Shown in pieces: positions 34,244 to 43,862 of a stretch of DNA of 64,000 nt. The notes under the pieces were generated by a model. It was not told where the DNA came from, did not search any database, and saw only the letters and a program-made list of their open reading frames with translations. The stretch is from Flavobacterium sp. Its GTDB lineage: Bacteria; Bacteroidota; Bacteroidia; Flavobacteriales; Flavobacteriaceae. Made by a program: the position numbers and the translations under genes. Position 1 is the stretch's first letter. Each line of letters begins with the position of its first letter. Location of the stretch: the NCBI RefSeq assembly GCF_028689845.1, contig NZ_JAQVCH010000009.1:19247-83246 (forward strand), read 5' to 3'.

Positions 34244-35649
34244 TCGTTTACTTTTATTTTAAATTCGTTATACGATTCTAACAAAGCCTCTGTTAACAAT
34301 TGTCCTTGCCGTTCATAACCTGTTTTAGTATAATGCACTCTGTCACTTCCAATTAAGCCTTCCTTTGCTAGTTGATTAATACCGAAAAGCCCGCCAAAAT
34401 TGGAGAACAAATCCCAAACGGCATAATTTTTTTCTTCTGCTTGACTCACAATTTGTTTGGAATAATCTGCCACAAATGTATTTGGAAACTTTCGTTTAAA
34501 TTGGGATGGCGGTGGCGTTGTAACTAAAATAGCTACCGCTGGATTTTTGTCTAAAATCGAATTAATCATTAACAATAACTGTTGATTAAAATCGGCTGTG
34601 ATTAGTTTATCAAAACTTTCATTTGTTCCTAACGAAATGATTATCAAATCGGGTTGCAAAACGGATAATTGTTCAAAAAACAAGGGGTATTTAGAATAAT
34701 CCGAACATTTTGCTCCGTTAACTCCAATAGAATGATATACAATTCCGGGATTATTATTCTCTAAAACTAATCCGTTTAAAGCAAAATCAGTTTGTTCTAA
34801 AGCTGGAATGATATAGATTTTTTTTACTAAGGAATCGCTGATAAATTCGTGAAAACCTTCATGCGTTGCCGTTTCCAAAGGAATAAATTCAGAGCGTTCA
34901 ACTACTTTTTTAGCTTTTTCTTTAGATGGAATTTTTAATTTCTTACCTGCTCGAATTTGAGTTGATTTTAAGCCATTCTCTCTTTTTATCTCGGAAATTG
35001 AAACATTATATTTTTCAGAAATCACCGACAAACTCTCGCCATTTTTAATCGTATGCAAGATGTTCTTCGGAATCTCAGATTCAATTTTAATTGTTTTGGA
35101 AGTCAACGCTACCTCAAATAATTTCTTATTTTCTGGCGTAATCAATTTCAATTTATTAAAGGCGTAAGCTGCGTTTCGAACTTGTATTTCAATGGCAAAA
35201 TCAGTTGCTTTTGTAAATAAAGCAATACCACTTAAACCGACGGGATTTCCGTTATCGGGATAAATGTTTCGTTGACTTTCCCAACTTTGATTGGACGAAA
35301 ACCGAATATCATTCGAACCATTGGTTTTGGCTAAATTATAGGGGAAAACAAAACCGCGACCCGCATTTCCAAATTGTTCCTGTAATTTTGCACGAACCAT
35401 TCCAGAAAACAAATCGGCTTGAATATGCGAATCGCCAAGATGCACTATATTAATTTTTCCTTTTTTTGACGATTGTAAATCGGATAATTTTTGATAAAAA
35501 GGTTGAAGAGCTTGATTATTTGAAATCATATTTAGAGCAACCACAACTTGGGTTGTGTCAATTTCAACATAGAGTGAATCGGTTTGAGCTGATAAAGAAA
35601 TGCTCAAAAGCAGAAAACAACTACACCATACAATTTTAAGGTTTTTCAT
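34240..35649 (-). CDS. SGNH/GDSL hydrolase-like protein with internal LysM domain
   Basis: Signal peptide from ATG 35649 (MKNLKIVWCSCFLLLSISLSAQ). The open frame continues 37 codons upstream through the end of the neighbouring gene, so the internal ATG is preferred. The SGNH block I Ser is in IVHLGDSHIQADLFSG. The Gly/Asn blocks include ISLGTNESFDK, and the C-terminal DxxH is DRVHYTKTGYERQG. Between them lies a LysM domain (HTIKNGESLSVISEKYNVSI to GKKLKIP), a peptidoglycan-binding module. This places the protein at the cell wall, where it could act as the periplasmic acetyltransferase/esterase partner of the MBOAT. It overlaps the MBOAT gene by 4 bp. Confidence 0.92.
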   Translation of the reverse strand: MKNLKIVWCSCFLLLSISLSAQTDSLYVEIDTTQVVVALNMISNNQALQPFYQKLSDLQSSKKGKINIVHLGDSHIQADLFSGMVRAKLQEQFGNAGRGFVFPYNLAKTNGSNDIRFSSNQSWESQRNIYPDNGNPVGLSGIALFTKATDFAIEIQVRNAAYAFNKLKLITPENKKLFEVALTSKTIKIESEIPKNILHTIKNGESLSVISEKYNVSISEIKRENGLKSTQIRAGKKLKIPSKEKAKKVVERSEFIPLETATHEGFHEFISDSLVKKIYIIPALEQTDFALNGLVLENNNPGIVYHSIGVNGAKCSDYSKYPLFFEQLSVLQPDLIIISLGTNESFDKLITADFNQQLLLMINSILDKNPAVAILVTTPPPSQFKRKFPNTFVADYSKQIVSQAEEKNYAVWDLFSNFGGLFGINQLAKEGLIGSDRVHYTKTGYERQGQLLTEALLESYNEFKIKVNE

Positions 35650-37105
35650 CAATCGGTTGCGTTTTGGCTTGAACTGAATCTGTCGTTGTCTTTTTTGGAA
35701 CGACAATTCTAGTACTTCGCATGCGTTTATATTGAGCATAACCAGTTTGAATTTGGTCATACAAAAGGCCAGCTACTTTTTGAGCACCTTTATAATTAAA
35801 ATGCGTATAATCTTTATTAGCTAATGGCGGATCTTCCTCAGCCCATAAAGCCATAGAACCTTCGCCGCCCATCGCTTTATACAAATTGAAATAACCTGCC
35901 TTTGCTTGAACTGCATATTTGCGTTGGGCATTCGTTAAAGGAACGACAGCCGAATCGGTTTTCATTTCTAATTCATATTTGGTTGCTTTATCTGCCGAAG
36001 AAATGACTAGAATAGTTACACCTGGGAAACATTCTTTGAGATGATTAACTACTTTTGTCATACTTTTTTCGTACCAATCATAGTTATAGGTTCCGTAATT
36101 TAAAACATTGGTTCCATAATGAAGGATAATTAAATCATAGTCCAATCGTTCTTGAAATTGTCGCATCATGGTGGTAGAAAAAGTAGAAATTGGCAAACCT
36201 GAATTGCCTCGATTCGAAAAATTATCAACGTGAACACCTTTTCCATCGTCAAAATTAAAACCATAAATCGGAATAGAATCAGCTTCTTTAAAACTCGCTT
36301 TAAAACTTTTGATGTTTACATTTGAAATAGGTAAAGCATTCAATGTTTTCTCTCCGTTTAATTTTTTGTATAAAGTATCAGCACCTATTTTTACTACAAG
36401 TTCAGCCTTTTCGTTCTTGGTTTTTCCATAAAAAAGTGTGGGATGATTCAATTGAGAAGTGAATTTTCCGTAACCTGCTTTATATTGAACCCAAGTAGTT
36501 GAAAGCGTATCATTTGCAAAAAACACATGCCCATTTACGCCAAAAGGCTTTAAAGGTCGTTTTACATTTAAATACGACTGGGTTTTCCAATTATCAGAAA
36601 ATTGATGCGAAATAGAACCCCGTGATTTAGCCGATTCAGACGTAATCGAAACAAAACCAACACCTTGTCCGCCAAATTGTGCTTGCATCGCATAACGAAA
36701 ATCTTGTACGATTAAATCGCCATCCGTCATGGAATCACCAAAATAGGCAATTCGAACATCACCATCATTTTTAGTTTCGAGTTGGTATAGTTTTTCAAAA
36801 AACGGAATTAAATATTGAAATCCTTTATATTCCTCGTATTCTTCGGGCGGATAAACGATACCATCCATTTTTTCGAATACAATTTTTTTTCGAAAAAAAG
36901 TATCAACAACCGGTTCCTTTTTTACTTCTTCTTTCTGTTGAGCAACTGATTCTAAGAGAAAGCTATCCACAACCACATTTTTAGTTGGCACTTTCGTTTC
37001 AGCAAAAATAAGTTTAGGTAAGACTTCTTTCAAGCCTAAAAAGCAAACCGCAGCTATTAAAATAGCCATAAAAGATTGAAAAAAATACGAATGTTGCTGT
37101 TTCAC
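35636..37105 (-). CDS. SGNH/GDSL hydrolase-like protein, paralogue of its neighbour
   Basis: Membrane anchor near the N-terminus (FFQSFMAILIAAVCFLGLKEVL) rather than a cleaved signal. Block I: VRIAYFGDSMTDGDLIVQDF. Block with Asn: IILHYGTNVLNYG. C-terminal DxxH: DYTHFNYKGAQKVAG. The GDS region (QAQFGGQGVGFVS, then FSDNWKTQS) aligns with the downstream gene (QEQFGNAGRGFVF, FSSNQSWES), so they are paralogues. It lacks the LysM. The 3' end overlaps the next SGNH gene by 14 bp. Both resemble the AlgX/AlgJ- or PatB-type partners of MBOAT proteins. Confidence 0.9.
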   Translation of the reverse strand: MKQQHSYFFQSFMAILIAAVCFLGLKEVLPKLIFAETKVPTKNVVVDSFLLESVAQQKEEVKKEPVVDTFFRKKIVFEKMDGIVYPPEEYEEYKGFQYLIPFFEKLYQLETKNDGDVRIAYFGDSMTDGDLIVQDFRYAMQAQFGGQGVGFVSITSESAKSRGSISHQFSDNWKTQSYLNVKRPLKPFGVNGHVFFANDTLSTTWVQYKAGYGKFTSQLNHPTLFYGKTKNEKAELVVKIGADTLYKKLNGEKTLNALPISNVNIKSFKASFKEADSIPIYGFNFDDGKGVHVDNFSNRGNSGLPISTFSTTMMRQFQERLDYDLIILHYGTNVLNYGTYNYDWYEKSMTKVVNHLKECFPGVTILVISSADKATKYELEMKTDSAVVPLTNAQRKYAVQAKAGYFNLYKAMGGEGSMALWAEEDPPLANKDYTHFNYKGAQKVAGLLYDQIQTGYAQYKRMRSTRIVVPKKTTTDSVQAKTQPIDEKP

Positions 37106-37116
37106 TGTACTTAAAA

Positions 37117-38895
37117 TTACATTCGCTCTGGCACTTCAATTCCAAGTAAAGCAAAAGCCGACTGAATGGTTTCACCAACTTTTTGAGAGAGTTGGACACG
37201 AAATTTCTTCAAGTTTAAGTCGGATTCAGGTAAAATAGGAACAGCTTGATAAAAAGAATTGTATTCTTTTACTAAATCATAGGTGTAATTAGCCACCAAA
37301 GCTGGACTGTGTTGCGTTGCCGCTTGTTGAATTAAGGTTGGATATAAAGCCAAGTTTTTCAATAATTCTTTTTCTTTGGGATGCAAAGTAATAGCAGTAA
37401 TTGATTCTGAAAATTCAAAATTTGCTTTGCGTAAAATCGATTGAATTCGGGCATACGTATATTGAATGAAAGGCCCTGTATTTCCTGCAAAATCAACCGA
37501 TTCTTCCGGGTTGAAGAGCATCGATTTTTTAGGATCGACTTTCAACATAAAATATTTTAAAGCACCGAGTCCAATAATTTTATATAATTTTTCTTTTTCT
37601 TCCTCAGAATAACCATCTAACTTTCCTAATTCTTGTGAAATTTTAGCTGCGGTAAGTGTCATTTCTTCCATTAGATCATCGGCATCGACTACCGTTCCTT
37701 CCCGCGATTTCATTTTTCCAGAAGGTAATTCCACCATCCCATACGATAAATGATAGAGATTTTCTGCCCATTCAAAACCTAATTTTTTTAGAATTAAAAA
37801 CAAAACTTTAAAATGATAATCTTGCTCATTTCCAACGGTGTAGACCATTCCGCCTACATCTGGAAAATCTTTTACTCGCTGAATTGCCGTACCAATATCT
37901 TGCGTCATATAAACCGCAGTACCGTCTGAACGGAGTACGATTTTTCGGTCTAATCCGTCTTCCGTTAAATCAATCCAAACTGAGCCATCTGAATCTTTTT
38001 CGAAAATTCCTTTTTCTAAACCATATTGAACAACTTCTTTTCCAAGTAAATAGGTATTGCTTTCATAATAATAGCTATCGAAATCAACCCCTAAATTTTT
38101 ATACGTTGTTTCAAAACCATCATAAACCCATTGATTCATAGTTTTCCATAATTGGATTACTTCAGGTTTGCCAGCTTCCCAATCGAGAAGCATTTGTTGT
38201 GCTTCTAAAATAGAAGGAGCCATCTTTTTTGCCTCCTCTTCTGTTTGTCCCTTTGCTATTAATTCACTTATTTCACTTTTGTATTGCTTATCAAAAGCTA
38301 CATAAAAATTTCCAACTAATTTATCCCCTTTTAACCCTGTGGATTCTGGTGTTTGAGCGTTTCCGTATTTTTTCCACGCCAACATCGACTTACAAATATG
38401 AATTCCTCTGTCGTTAATAATTTGGGTTTTATAGACGTTATTCCCGGCTGCTTTCAAAATTTCGGCTACAGCAAAACCTAATAGATTATTGCGAATATGT
38501 CCTAAATGAAGTGGTTTATTGGTGTTTGGCGAAGAATATTCCACCATAATGGCTTTTGAATCTTTTGTGGATTGACAAAACCCAAAAGTTGGATTATTCT
38601 TAATCTCTGAAAAGAAATGAAGATAATAGGCATCCGTCATCACGATGTTTAGAAAACCAGCCACCACGTTAAATTTTTCAACCTCAGCTACTTTTTCTAC
38701 TAAGTACTTTCCGATAGCATTCCCAATTTCAGCTGGATTTCCTTTAATCAACTTAAGTAACGGAAATACAACGAGCGTAATATCCCCTTCAAAATCTTTT
38801 CTTGTTGATTGAAATTCGATTTTATCCGTCGAAATCCCATATAAGGTTTGAATAGCTTCTTGAGTAGGTTGGTATAAATAATCTTCTAACTTCAT
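37117..38895 (-). CDS. argS: Arginine--tRNA ligase
   Basis: Class I aminoacyl-tRNA synthetase charging tRNA-Arg. The N-terminal additional domain precedes the HIGH motif in NTNKPLHLGHIRNNLLGFAV. Later come RGIHICKSMLAWKKYG and RSDGTAVYMTQDIGTAIQR. YTVGNEQDYHFKVLFLILKKLG and the KMSKS-equivalent KMKSREGTVVDADDL follow. The C-terminal anticodon-binding domain includes NTGPFIQYTYARIQSILRKA and ends with LLGIEVPERM. The 592-residue length is typical. It ends 11 bp before the SGNH cassette, on the same strand. TATCTTTG (minus strand, 38920-38913) is a likely -7 element. Confidence 0.98.
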   Translation of the reverse strand: MKLEDYLYQPTQEAIQTLYGISTDKIEFQSTRKDFEGDITLVVFPLLKLIKGNPAEIGNAIGKYLVEKVAEVEKFNVVAGFLNIVMTDAYYLHFFSEIKNNPTFGFCQSTKDSKAIMVEYSSPNTNKPLHLGHIRNNLLGFAVAEILKAAGNNVYKTQIINDRGIHICKSMLAWKKYGNAQTPESTGLKGDKLVGNFYVAFDKQYKSEISELIAKGQTEEEAKKMAPSILEAQQMLLDWEAGKPEVIQLWKTMNQWVYDGFETTYKNLGVDFDSYYYESNTYLLGKEVVQYGLEKGIFEKDSDGSVWIDLTEDGLDRKIVLRSDGTAVYMTQDIGTAIQRVKDFPDVGGMVYTVGNEQDYHFKVLFLILKKLGFEWAENLYHLSYGMVELPSGKMKSREGTVVDADDLMEEMTLTAAKISQELGKLDGYSEEEKEKLYKIIGLGALKYFMLKVDPKKSMLFNPEESVDFAGNTGPFIQYTYARIQSILRKANFEFSESITAITLHPKEKELLKNLALYPTLIQQAATQHSPALVANYTYDLVKEYNSFYQAVPILPESDLNLKKFRVQLSQKVGETIQSAFALLGIEVPERM

Positions 38896-38912
38896 TTCTA
38901 TAATTTATAGGG

Positions 38913-38920
38913 CAAAGATA
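38913..38920 (-). promoter_or_regulatory. Likely -7 element for argS and perhaps the acylation cassette
   Basis: Minus-strand TATCTTTG matches TAnnTTTG, 18 bp before the argS ATG. The gap to the downstream SGNH gene is only 11 bp, so the whole block may be read from here. Confidence 0.5.
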
Positions 38921-39152
38921 ATTTTAAATTCTAAAACCATTCATCTATCAGTCAATATTTAAAGGAAGAAAGAGTAAAAAAGGAGTATATATAGTAAGAG
39001 TACACGTTTTATTATAGTCGATTGTAAGTATTTTACTTAATTTAACATTAAAATAGTGCATTTCATCGATTTTATTTGCTTTTTATCGATTATAATTCTT
39101 TTATTTGTTGTGTCAAAATCAAGAATACTTTAATTACCCAAAATTAATAAGC

Positions 39153-42100
39153 ATGAAAACAAAATTACTATTCTTACTGCTATTAATTCCTTTTTTAGGA
39201 ATTTCTCAATCGATTACCGTAAATACAACAACGTACACTGTGCCAGAGTTAGTGAGTACAATTTTGGTGAATTCGCCCTGTTTAACGGTAAATAACGTAA
39301 ACTGGAGTACGGGTTCCAACTTTGGCTCATCCAACGGAATTGGTTATTTTCAGAATACTAACCCTAATTTTCCGATGGAAAGTGGGGTAATTTTAAGTAC
39401 TGGAAATGTCATGAATGCTGCTGGTCCAAACAACTCGATGCTAAATGATGGTTTGAACACCTGGCCTGGAGATACTGATTTAGAAAACATCTTGGCAAAT
39501 GCTGGAATAGCCATGGCTTCTACTAATGCAACAGTTTTAGAATTCAACTTTACGGCGATGTCGCCTTATTTTGATTTTGATTTCTTATTTGCTTCAGAAG
39601 AATATGGTAATTTTCAATGTCAATTTTCAGATGCTTTTGCTTTTTTACTAACGAATATGAATACAGGAGTAACAACTAATTTAGCGGTAGTTCCTGGAAC
39701 GACAACCCCTATTTCGGTAGTAACGGTTCGTGATTTTTTATATAATTCAGCTTGTCCTTCGGTTAATGCACAATATTTTGGTTCGTTTAATGGTGGGGCT
39801 AATGCTTCGCTTTCGCCAACCAACTTTAACGGACAAACTGTGGTGATGAATGCATCAGCCGTTTTAGTTCCGAATACACCCTACAAAATCAAATTAGTAA
39901 TTGCCGACCGTATTGATCCACAATCAGATTCTGCCATCTTTTTATCTGCTAATTCCTTTAATATTGGACAAAATGTTCTAGGGGATGATTTAACCATAGC
40001 TACAAATACAGCTTTGTGTAGTGGTGAAACGTACGTCATCAATAGTGGTTTAAGTGCCTCTCAATTTTCATTTGTTTGGAAAAGAAATGGCGTAACAATT
40101 CCTGGTCAAAATGGTCCTTCTCTAGAAATCACACAAGCAGGTAACTATCAATTAACTTATACAAATATTGCTTTTCCTTGTCAAACAGTTACAGATACGA
40201 TTAGAATTCAATATAATTCGGTGTTTAATACTCCTGATGCAATCGATCTATCTAAATGTGATACAGGGGCTACATCTTACACTTATAATTTAGGTTTAAA
40301 CAACCCAATTGTTACAGCAGGAATTAATGGCTCTACCACGGTTACTTATCATGCTACTGAAGCTAATGCAGCAAGCGGAACGAATCCATTACCTTTAACC
40401 TATACAAGTGCAGGGAATCAAACAATATATGTTCGTGTGCAAAAAAACAACACTTCCTGTTATTCTGTTAAGCCATTTCAATTGTTAATTGCTCCGCCTC
40501 CCGTTGCTCATCAGCCTATGGATTTAGTCGGATGTGCCAGAGTTACAGCACCAACTTTCAGTGGTTTTAACTTAGCTTCCTTAAATGAGCAAGTTTTAAA
40601 TGGCCAATCAGGAACAAATAATATTGTTACTTACCACGCAAATGAAGCCCATGCAACAAATGGCAGCAATCCTTTAAGTCAGTCTATATATGTTTCAACA
40701 AATAGAACTATATATGTTCGTGTACAAAATGCAACTGATTCAGCTTGTTTTAGCATTGCTTCATTTAATTTAATAGTTGCTCCGCTACCGTTAGTGGATA
40801 CCAAGGATGATGTAATTGTTTGTGAATACTATATTTTGCCTCCGATTACTTATGGTAGGTATTATACTGCACCAAACGGAAATGGAATTGAAAAATTTGA
40901 AGGTGATATCATTGATGAAACACAGCGTATTTATATTTATAATGTAGCGTTGATTGAACCTTATTGTCCAAATCAGTCAAGTTTTTTAGTAACTATTATT
41001 AAACCTTCGGATATTAACACATCTGAAAATGAGTTCTGTAATTCCTATAATGTACCTAATTCTGCCGTTGGCGGTTATTTTTCTGGACCAAATGGAACTG
41101 GAACCTTGTTAAGTGGAATGACTTTAACAACTTCACAAACAATATATTTCTACTTTGTTTCACCCGAACCACCGTATTGTGTGCTAGATTTGCCTATAAA
41201 CTTGGTAATTCTTCCATCACCCGTAACAGGAACTTTTTCCGATGTATTTGATTGTACTTCATATACACTTCCACCGTTAACCGATGGTCAATATTATGAT
41301 GGCCCAAATGGAACTGGCACAATGATTCCAGCTGGAACAGTGATTACGGAAACCACTACCATTTATGTATATGCAACGAATAGTTTCTGTGAAAGCCAAA
41401 GTAGTTTTACTGTTTTTATTGGAATTACAGCTCCGACATCGATGACAGAATGTGTCAGTTTTACACTTCCTTCTTTGCCAATTGGCGGATATTTTACAGG
41501 CCCACAAGGAAGTGGTCAATCCATTCCTGCTGGAACGGTAATCACTAGTACGCAAACTATTTATGTATATGCAGTAAGTCAAAATCAACCGAACTGTACC
41601 GATAATTTAAACTTTACTATAACAATCGCCCTGCCTACTATTACAACTCCAGAAGTAACCACGAGTTGCGAAAGTTATATTTTGCCAGCTATTCCGCTTG
41701 GTAATTATTTTACAGGACCAAATGGAACGGGTACTGCACTTGCTGTTGGCCATGAAATTACTACTTCGCAAACGGTTTATATCTACTTGAACGACGGACA
41801 AGGATGTCAAAACTCAGTTAGTTTTGAAGTCACCGTATTGTCGCCTCCACAAATTGATTCGCGTTCTGATATTGATGGCTGTAACAGTTATGTATTGACT
41901 GAATTAGAATTAGGAAATTATTTTACAGCTCCAAACGGAACGGGTACGATGTTAGTGGGTGGTGATGTAATTACCACATCGCAAATTATTTATATCTATG
42001 CTGAAGCAAATGGGTGTAAAGCTGAAACGAGTTTCCAAATTAATGTGTTTGAAATTCATGCAGATACGTTAGCCGATGTCGCGGTGTGTAATAGCTATAC

Positions 42101-43739
42101 GCTACCTGAATTAACTGCCGGAAATATATATTACACCGCAGTTGACGGGCCTAACGGCTTTGGAACGACAGTCGCTCCAGGTACCGTAATTACAGAAACC
42201 ACAACTTTCTATATCTATAAAGAAAATCAAATTCGACCTGCTTTTTCATGTACCGATCAAACTTCGTTTACGGTTACGATATTTGAATCGCCTGTTGTTC
42301 TCTCAATTAATGATGTGTTTGTATGTAATTCATATGTTTTACCAGAACTTGCAATAGGAAATTATTTTACTGAACCAGGTGGAAATGGAACTATGCTTAC
42401 TGCTGGAACAGAATTAACTGCTTCTAAAATGCTCTATGTTTATGCAGAAACAGCAACAACTCCAAATTGTTCTGATGAAAAAAGTTTTATGGTAAACATC
42501 TTTAATGTAGATGAATTACAAAATGTAACTTCTTGTTCAAATTATATTTTACAACCGCTAACCGTTGGAAAATATTTTAGAGGACCAAATGGAACTGGCG
42601 GACAACTCGCTGCAGGAAGTACTATCTCGACTTCTCAGACAATTTACATCTATGCCTCCTCTGGTTACAATCCAAATTGTAGCGATGAAACTTCGTTTGA
42701 AGTAACGATAGTACCCACACCAGTTGCTTATCCCGTTGGACTTTCAGACCGAACGTTTTGTGATGAAGACGGAACAAATGATGGTGTGACTGCCATTGAT
42801 TTAGCAACTTTAAATAGTATTGTTTTAGGTATTCAAATTGGTTCAGAATTTAATGTGAGTTATTATGCTTCTCTAACAGATGCCACTTCACAAACCAATG
42901 CAATATCTTCAACTACCTTGCAAACTGTTTATGTACGTGTAAATAATTCCTTAGTCCCTGACTGTTTTGCTATCCAACCGATAACATTTATTATAAATAA
43001 AATTCCAGAACCAACACCAATTGATGGAATCATCTGTATTGAAAGTGAAACAGGAAATTTATTAAATCCTTTTACCATTGTAAGTGGCCTTTCTACAGCA
43101 ACGCATTCTTTTGAATGGTATTTAGAAACTACTTTAATTGATGGAGCTACTGGAAGTAGTTTATTAGTGACCGCTCCAGGTGTTTATAGTGTAATTGCCA
43201 CAAGTTTTGCTACGGGTTGTTCTTCTGAACCTACTCCAGCGGAAGTAGTAGCTTCTGAACCAGCAGCTATTGAATTCACCGTGAGTATGGCTTTTAGCGA
43301 TAACAATTCGATTACGATTAATGCCTCTGGTGTAGGCGGAAATTATGAATATTCTTTAGATGGTAGTCCATTTCAAGATAGTCCGACATTTCCAAATGTA
43401 AGCTCTGGTATGCATAGCGTAACCGTACGTGATAAAAACGGATGTGGCATTGTAACCGGTACCGTTTTAGTGATTAATTATCCTAAATTCTTTACGCCAA
43501 ATGCTGATGGGTTTAATGATACTTGGAATATTTTAGATTTAAAAGAGCAAGCCAAAGCGGTCATTTATATCTATGACCGTTATGGAAAATTATTAACCCA
43601 AATCTTCCCGCATAAAAAAGGATGGGATGGAATGTATAACGGAAGTCAAATGCCTTCAACTGATTATTGGTTTACCGTAACCTATGAAGAAGAAAATCAA
43701 ACTAAAGAATTCAGATCTCACTTTTCATTGAAGAGATAG
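39153..43739 (+). CDS. Giant T9SS type B surface protein with choice-of-anchor L and nine-fold repeat
   Basis: Exported, adhesin-like protein of 1528 residues from ATG 39153, where a signal peptide starts (MKTKLLFLLLLIPFLGISQ). An ATG 16 codons upstream only adds non-signal residues. Residues 20-285 form a choice-of-anchor L-type domain (ILSTGNVMNAAGPNNSM, FDFLFASEEYGNFQC, VVTVRDFLYNSACPS). Ig-like modules with TVTYHATEANA-type motifs follow to about 548. Then nine repeats of about 71 residues each carry C-x-S-Y-x-L-P, PNGTGT and TIYIYA. The last 85 residues are the CHU_C/type B sorting domain (FFTPNADGFNDTW, YDRYGKLL, WDGMYNGS, ending FSLKR), so export is by the type IX system. Confidence 0.93.
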   Translation: MKTKLLFLLLLIPFLGISQSITVNTTTYTVPELVSTILVNSPCLTVNNVNWSTGSNFGSSNGIGYFQNTNPNFPMESGVILSTGNVMNAAGPNNSMLNDGLNTWPGDTDLENILANAGIAMASTNATVLEFNFTAMSPYFDFDFLFASEEYGNFQCQFSDAFAFLLTNMNTGVTTNLAVVPGTTTPISVVTVRDFLYNSACPSVNAQYFGSFNGGANASLSPTNFNGQTVVMNASAVLVPNTPYKIKLVIADRIDPQSDSAIFLSANSFNIGQNVLGDDLTIATNTALCSGETYVINSGLSASQFSFVWKRNGVTIPGQNGPSLEITQAGNYQLTYTNIAFPCQTVTDTIRIQYNSVFNTPDAIDLSKCDTGATSYTYNLGLNNPIVTAGINGSTTVTYHATEANAASGTNPLPLTYTSAGNQTIYVRVQKNNTSCYSVKPFQLLIAPPPVAHQPMDLVGCARVTAPTFSGFNLASLNEQVLNGQSGTNNIVTYHANEAHATNGSNPLSQSIYVSTNRTIYVRVQNATDSACFSIASFNLIVAPLPLVDTKDDVIVCEYYILPPITYGRYYTAPNGNGIEKFEGDIIDETQRIYIYNVALIEPYCPNQSSFLVTIIKPSDINTSENEFCNSYNVPNSAVGGYFSGPNGTGTLLSGMTLTTSQTIYFYFVSPEPPYCVLDLPINLVILPSPVTGTFSDVFDCTSYTLPPLTDGQYYDGPNGTGTMIPAGTVITETTTIYVYATNSFCESQSSFTVFIGITAPTSMTECVSFTLPSLPIGGYFTGPQGSGQSIPAGTVITSTQTIYVYAVSQNQPNCTDNLNFTITIALPTITTPEVTTSCESYILPAIPLGNYFTGPNGTGTALAVGHEITTSQTVYIYLNDGQGCQNSVSFEVTVLSPPQIDSRSDIDGCNSYVLTELELGNYFTAPNGTGTMLVGGDVITTSQIIYIYAEANGCKAETSFQINVFEIHADTLADVAVCNSYTLPELTAGNIYYTAVDGPNGFGTTVAPGTVITETTTFYIYKENQIRPAFSCTDQTSFTVTIFESPVVLSINDVFVCNSYVLPELAIGNYFTEPGGNGTMLTAGTELTASKMLYVYAETATTPNCSDEKSFMVNIFNVDELQNVTSCSNYILQPLTVGKYFRGPNGTGGQLAAGSTISTSQTIYIYASSGYNPNCSDETSFEVTIVPTPVAYPVGLSDRTFCDEDGTNDGVTAIDLATLNSIVLGIQIGSEFNVSYYASLTDATSQTNAISSTTLQTVYVRVNNSLVPDCFAIQPITFIINKIPEPTPIDGIICIESETGNLLNPFTIVSGLSTATHSFEWYLETTLIDGATGSSLLVTAPGVYSVIATSFATGCSSEPTPAEVVASEPAAIEFTVSMAFSDNNSITINASGVGGNYEYSLDGSPFQDSPTFPNVSSGMHSVTVRDKNGCGIVTGTVLVINYPKFFTPNADGFNDTWNILDLKEQAKAVIYIYDRYGKLLTQIFPHKKGWDGMYNGSQMPSTDYWFTVTYEEENQTKEFRSHFSLKR
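40797..42713 (+). repeat. Nine tandem protein repeats of about 71 codons
   Basis: Each unit reads roughly C-N-S-Y-x-L-P-x-L-x-x-G-x-Y-F-T-x-P-N-G-T-G-T, then I-T-T-S-Q-T-I-Y-I-Y-A, a second Cys, and a SFxVTI strand. First unit starts at VDTKDDVIVC; the last ends at SFEVTIV. The units have diverged at DNA level, so this is an old expansion, and one disulfide per unit is plausible. Confidence 0.88.
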
Positions 43740-43767
43740 TTTTATATTGTTTTGTTGTTTAGAAATC

Positions 43768-43795
43768 AAAGACCTTCAAGTGAAGGTCTTTTTTT
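43768..43795 (+). terminator. Terminator after the giant T9SS protein gene
   Basis: AAAGACCTTCA (43768-43778) pairs with TGAAGGTCTTT (43781-43791), with only a 2-nt gap as written, followed by a T run. Confidence 0.85.
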
Positions 43796-43824
43796 TATCA
43801 ATTTTATTGTAGGAATTTTAGAAT

Positions 43825-43862
43825 AAAAAAAGGTCCGAAGCAATTACTTCGGACCTTTTTTT
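43825..43862 (-). terminator. Terminator after the fatty acid hydroxylase-like gene
   Basis: AAAAAAAGGTCCGAAG (43825-43840) pairs with CTTCGGACCTTTTTTT (43847-43862). On the minus strand it begins at the stop codon of the hydroxylase gene and ends in a T run; it can also act on the plus strand. Confidence 0.9.

Noticed and set aside
39061..39095. Repeated ATCGATT words (39065 and 39085) upstream of the giant T9SS gene as an operator
   Set aside because: The words are 7 bp and AT-rich, easily expected by chance in this spacer, with no extended similarity.
40797..42713. Reverse-strand open frames inside the giant T9SS gene
   Set aside because: They arise from the repeated PNGTGT coding units read backward and have no independent features; the forward frame has a signal peptide, domains and a sorting signal.
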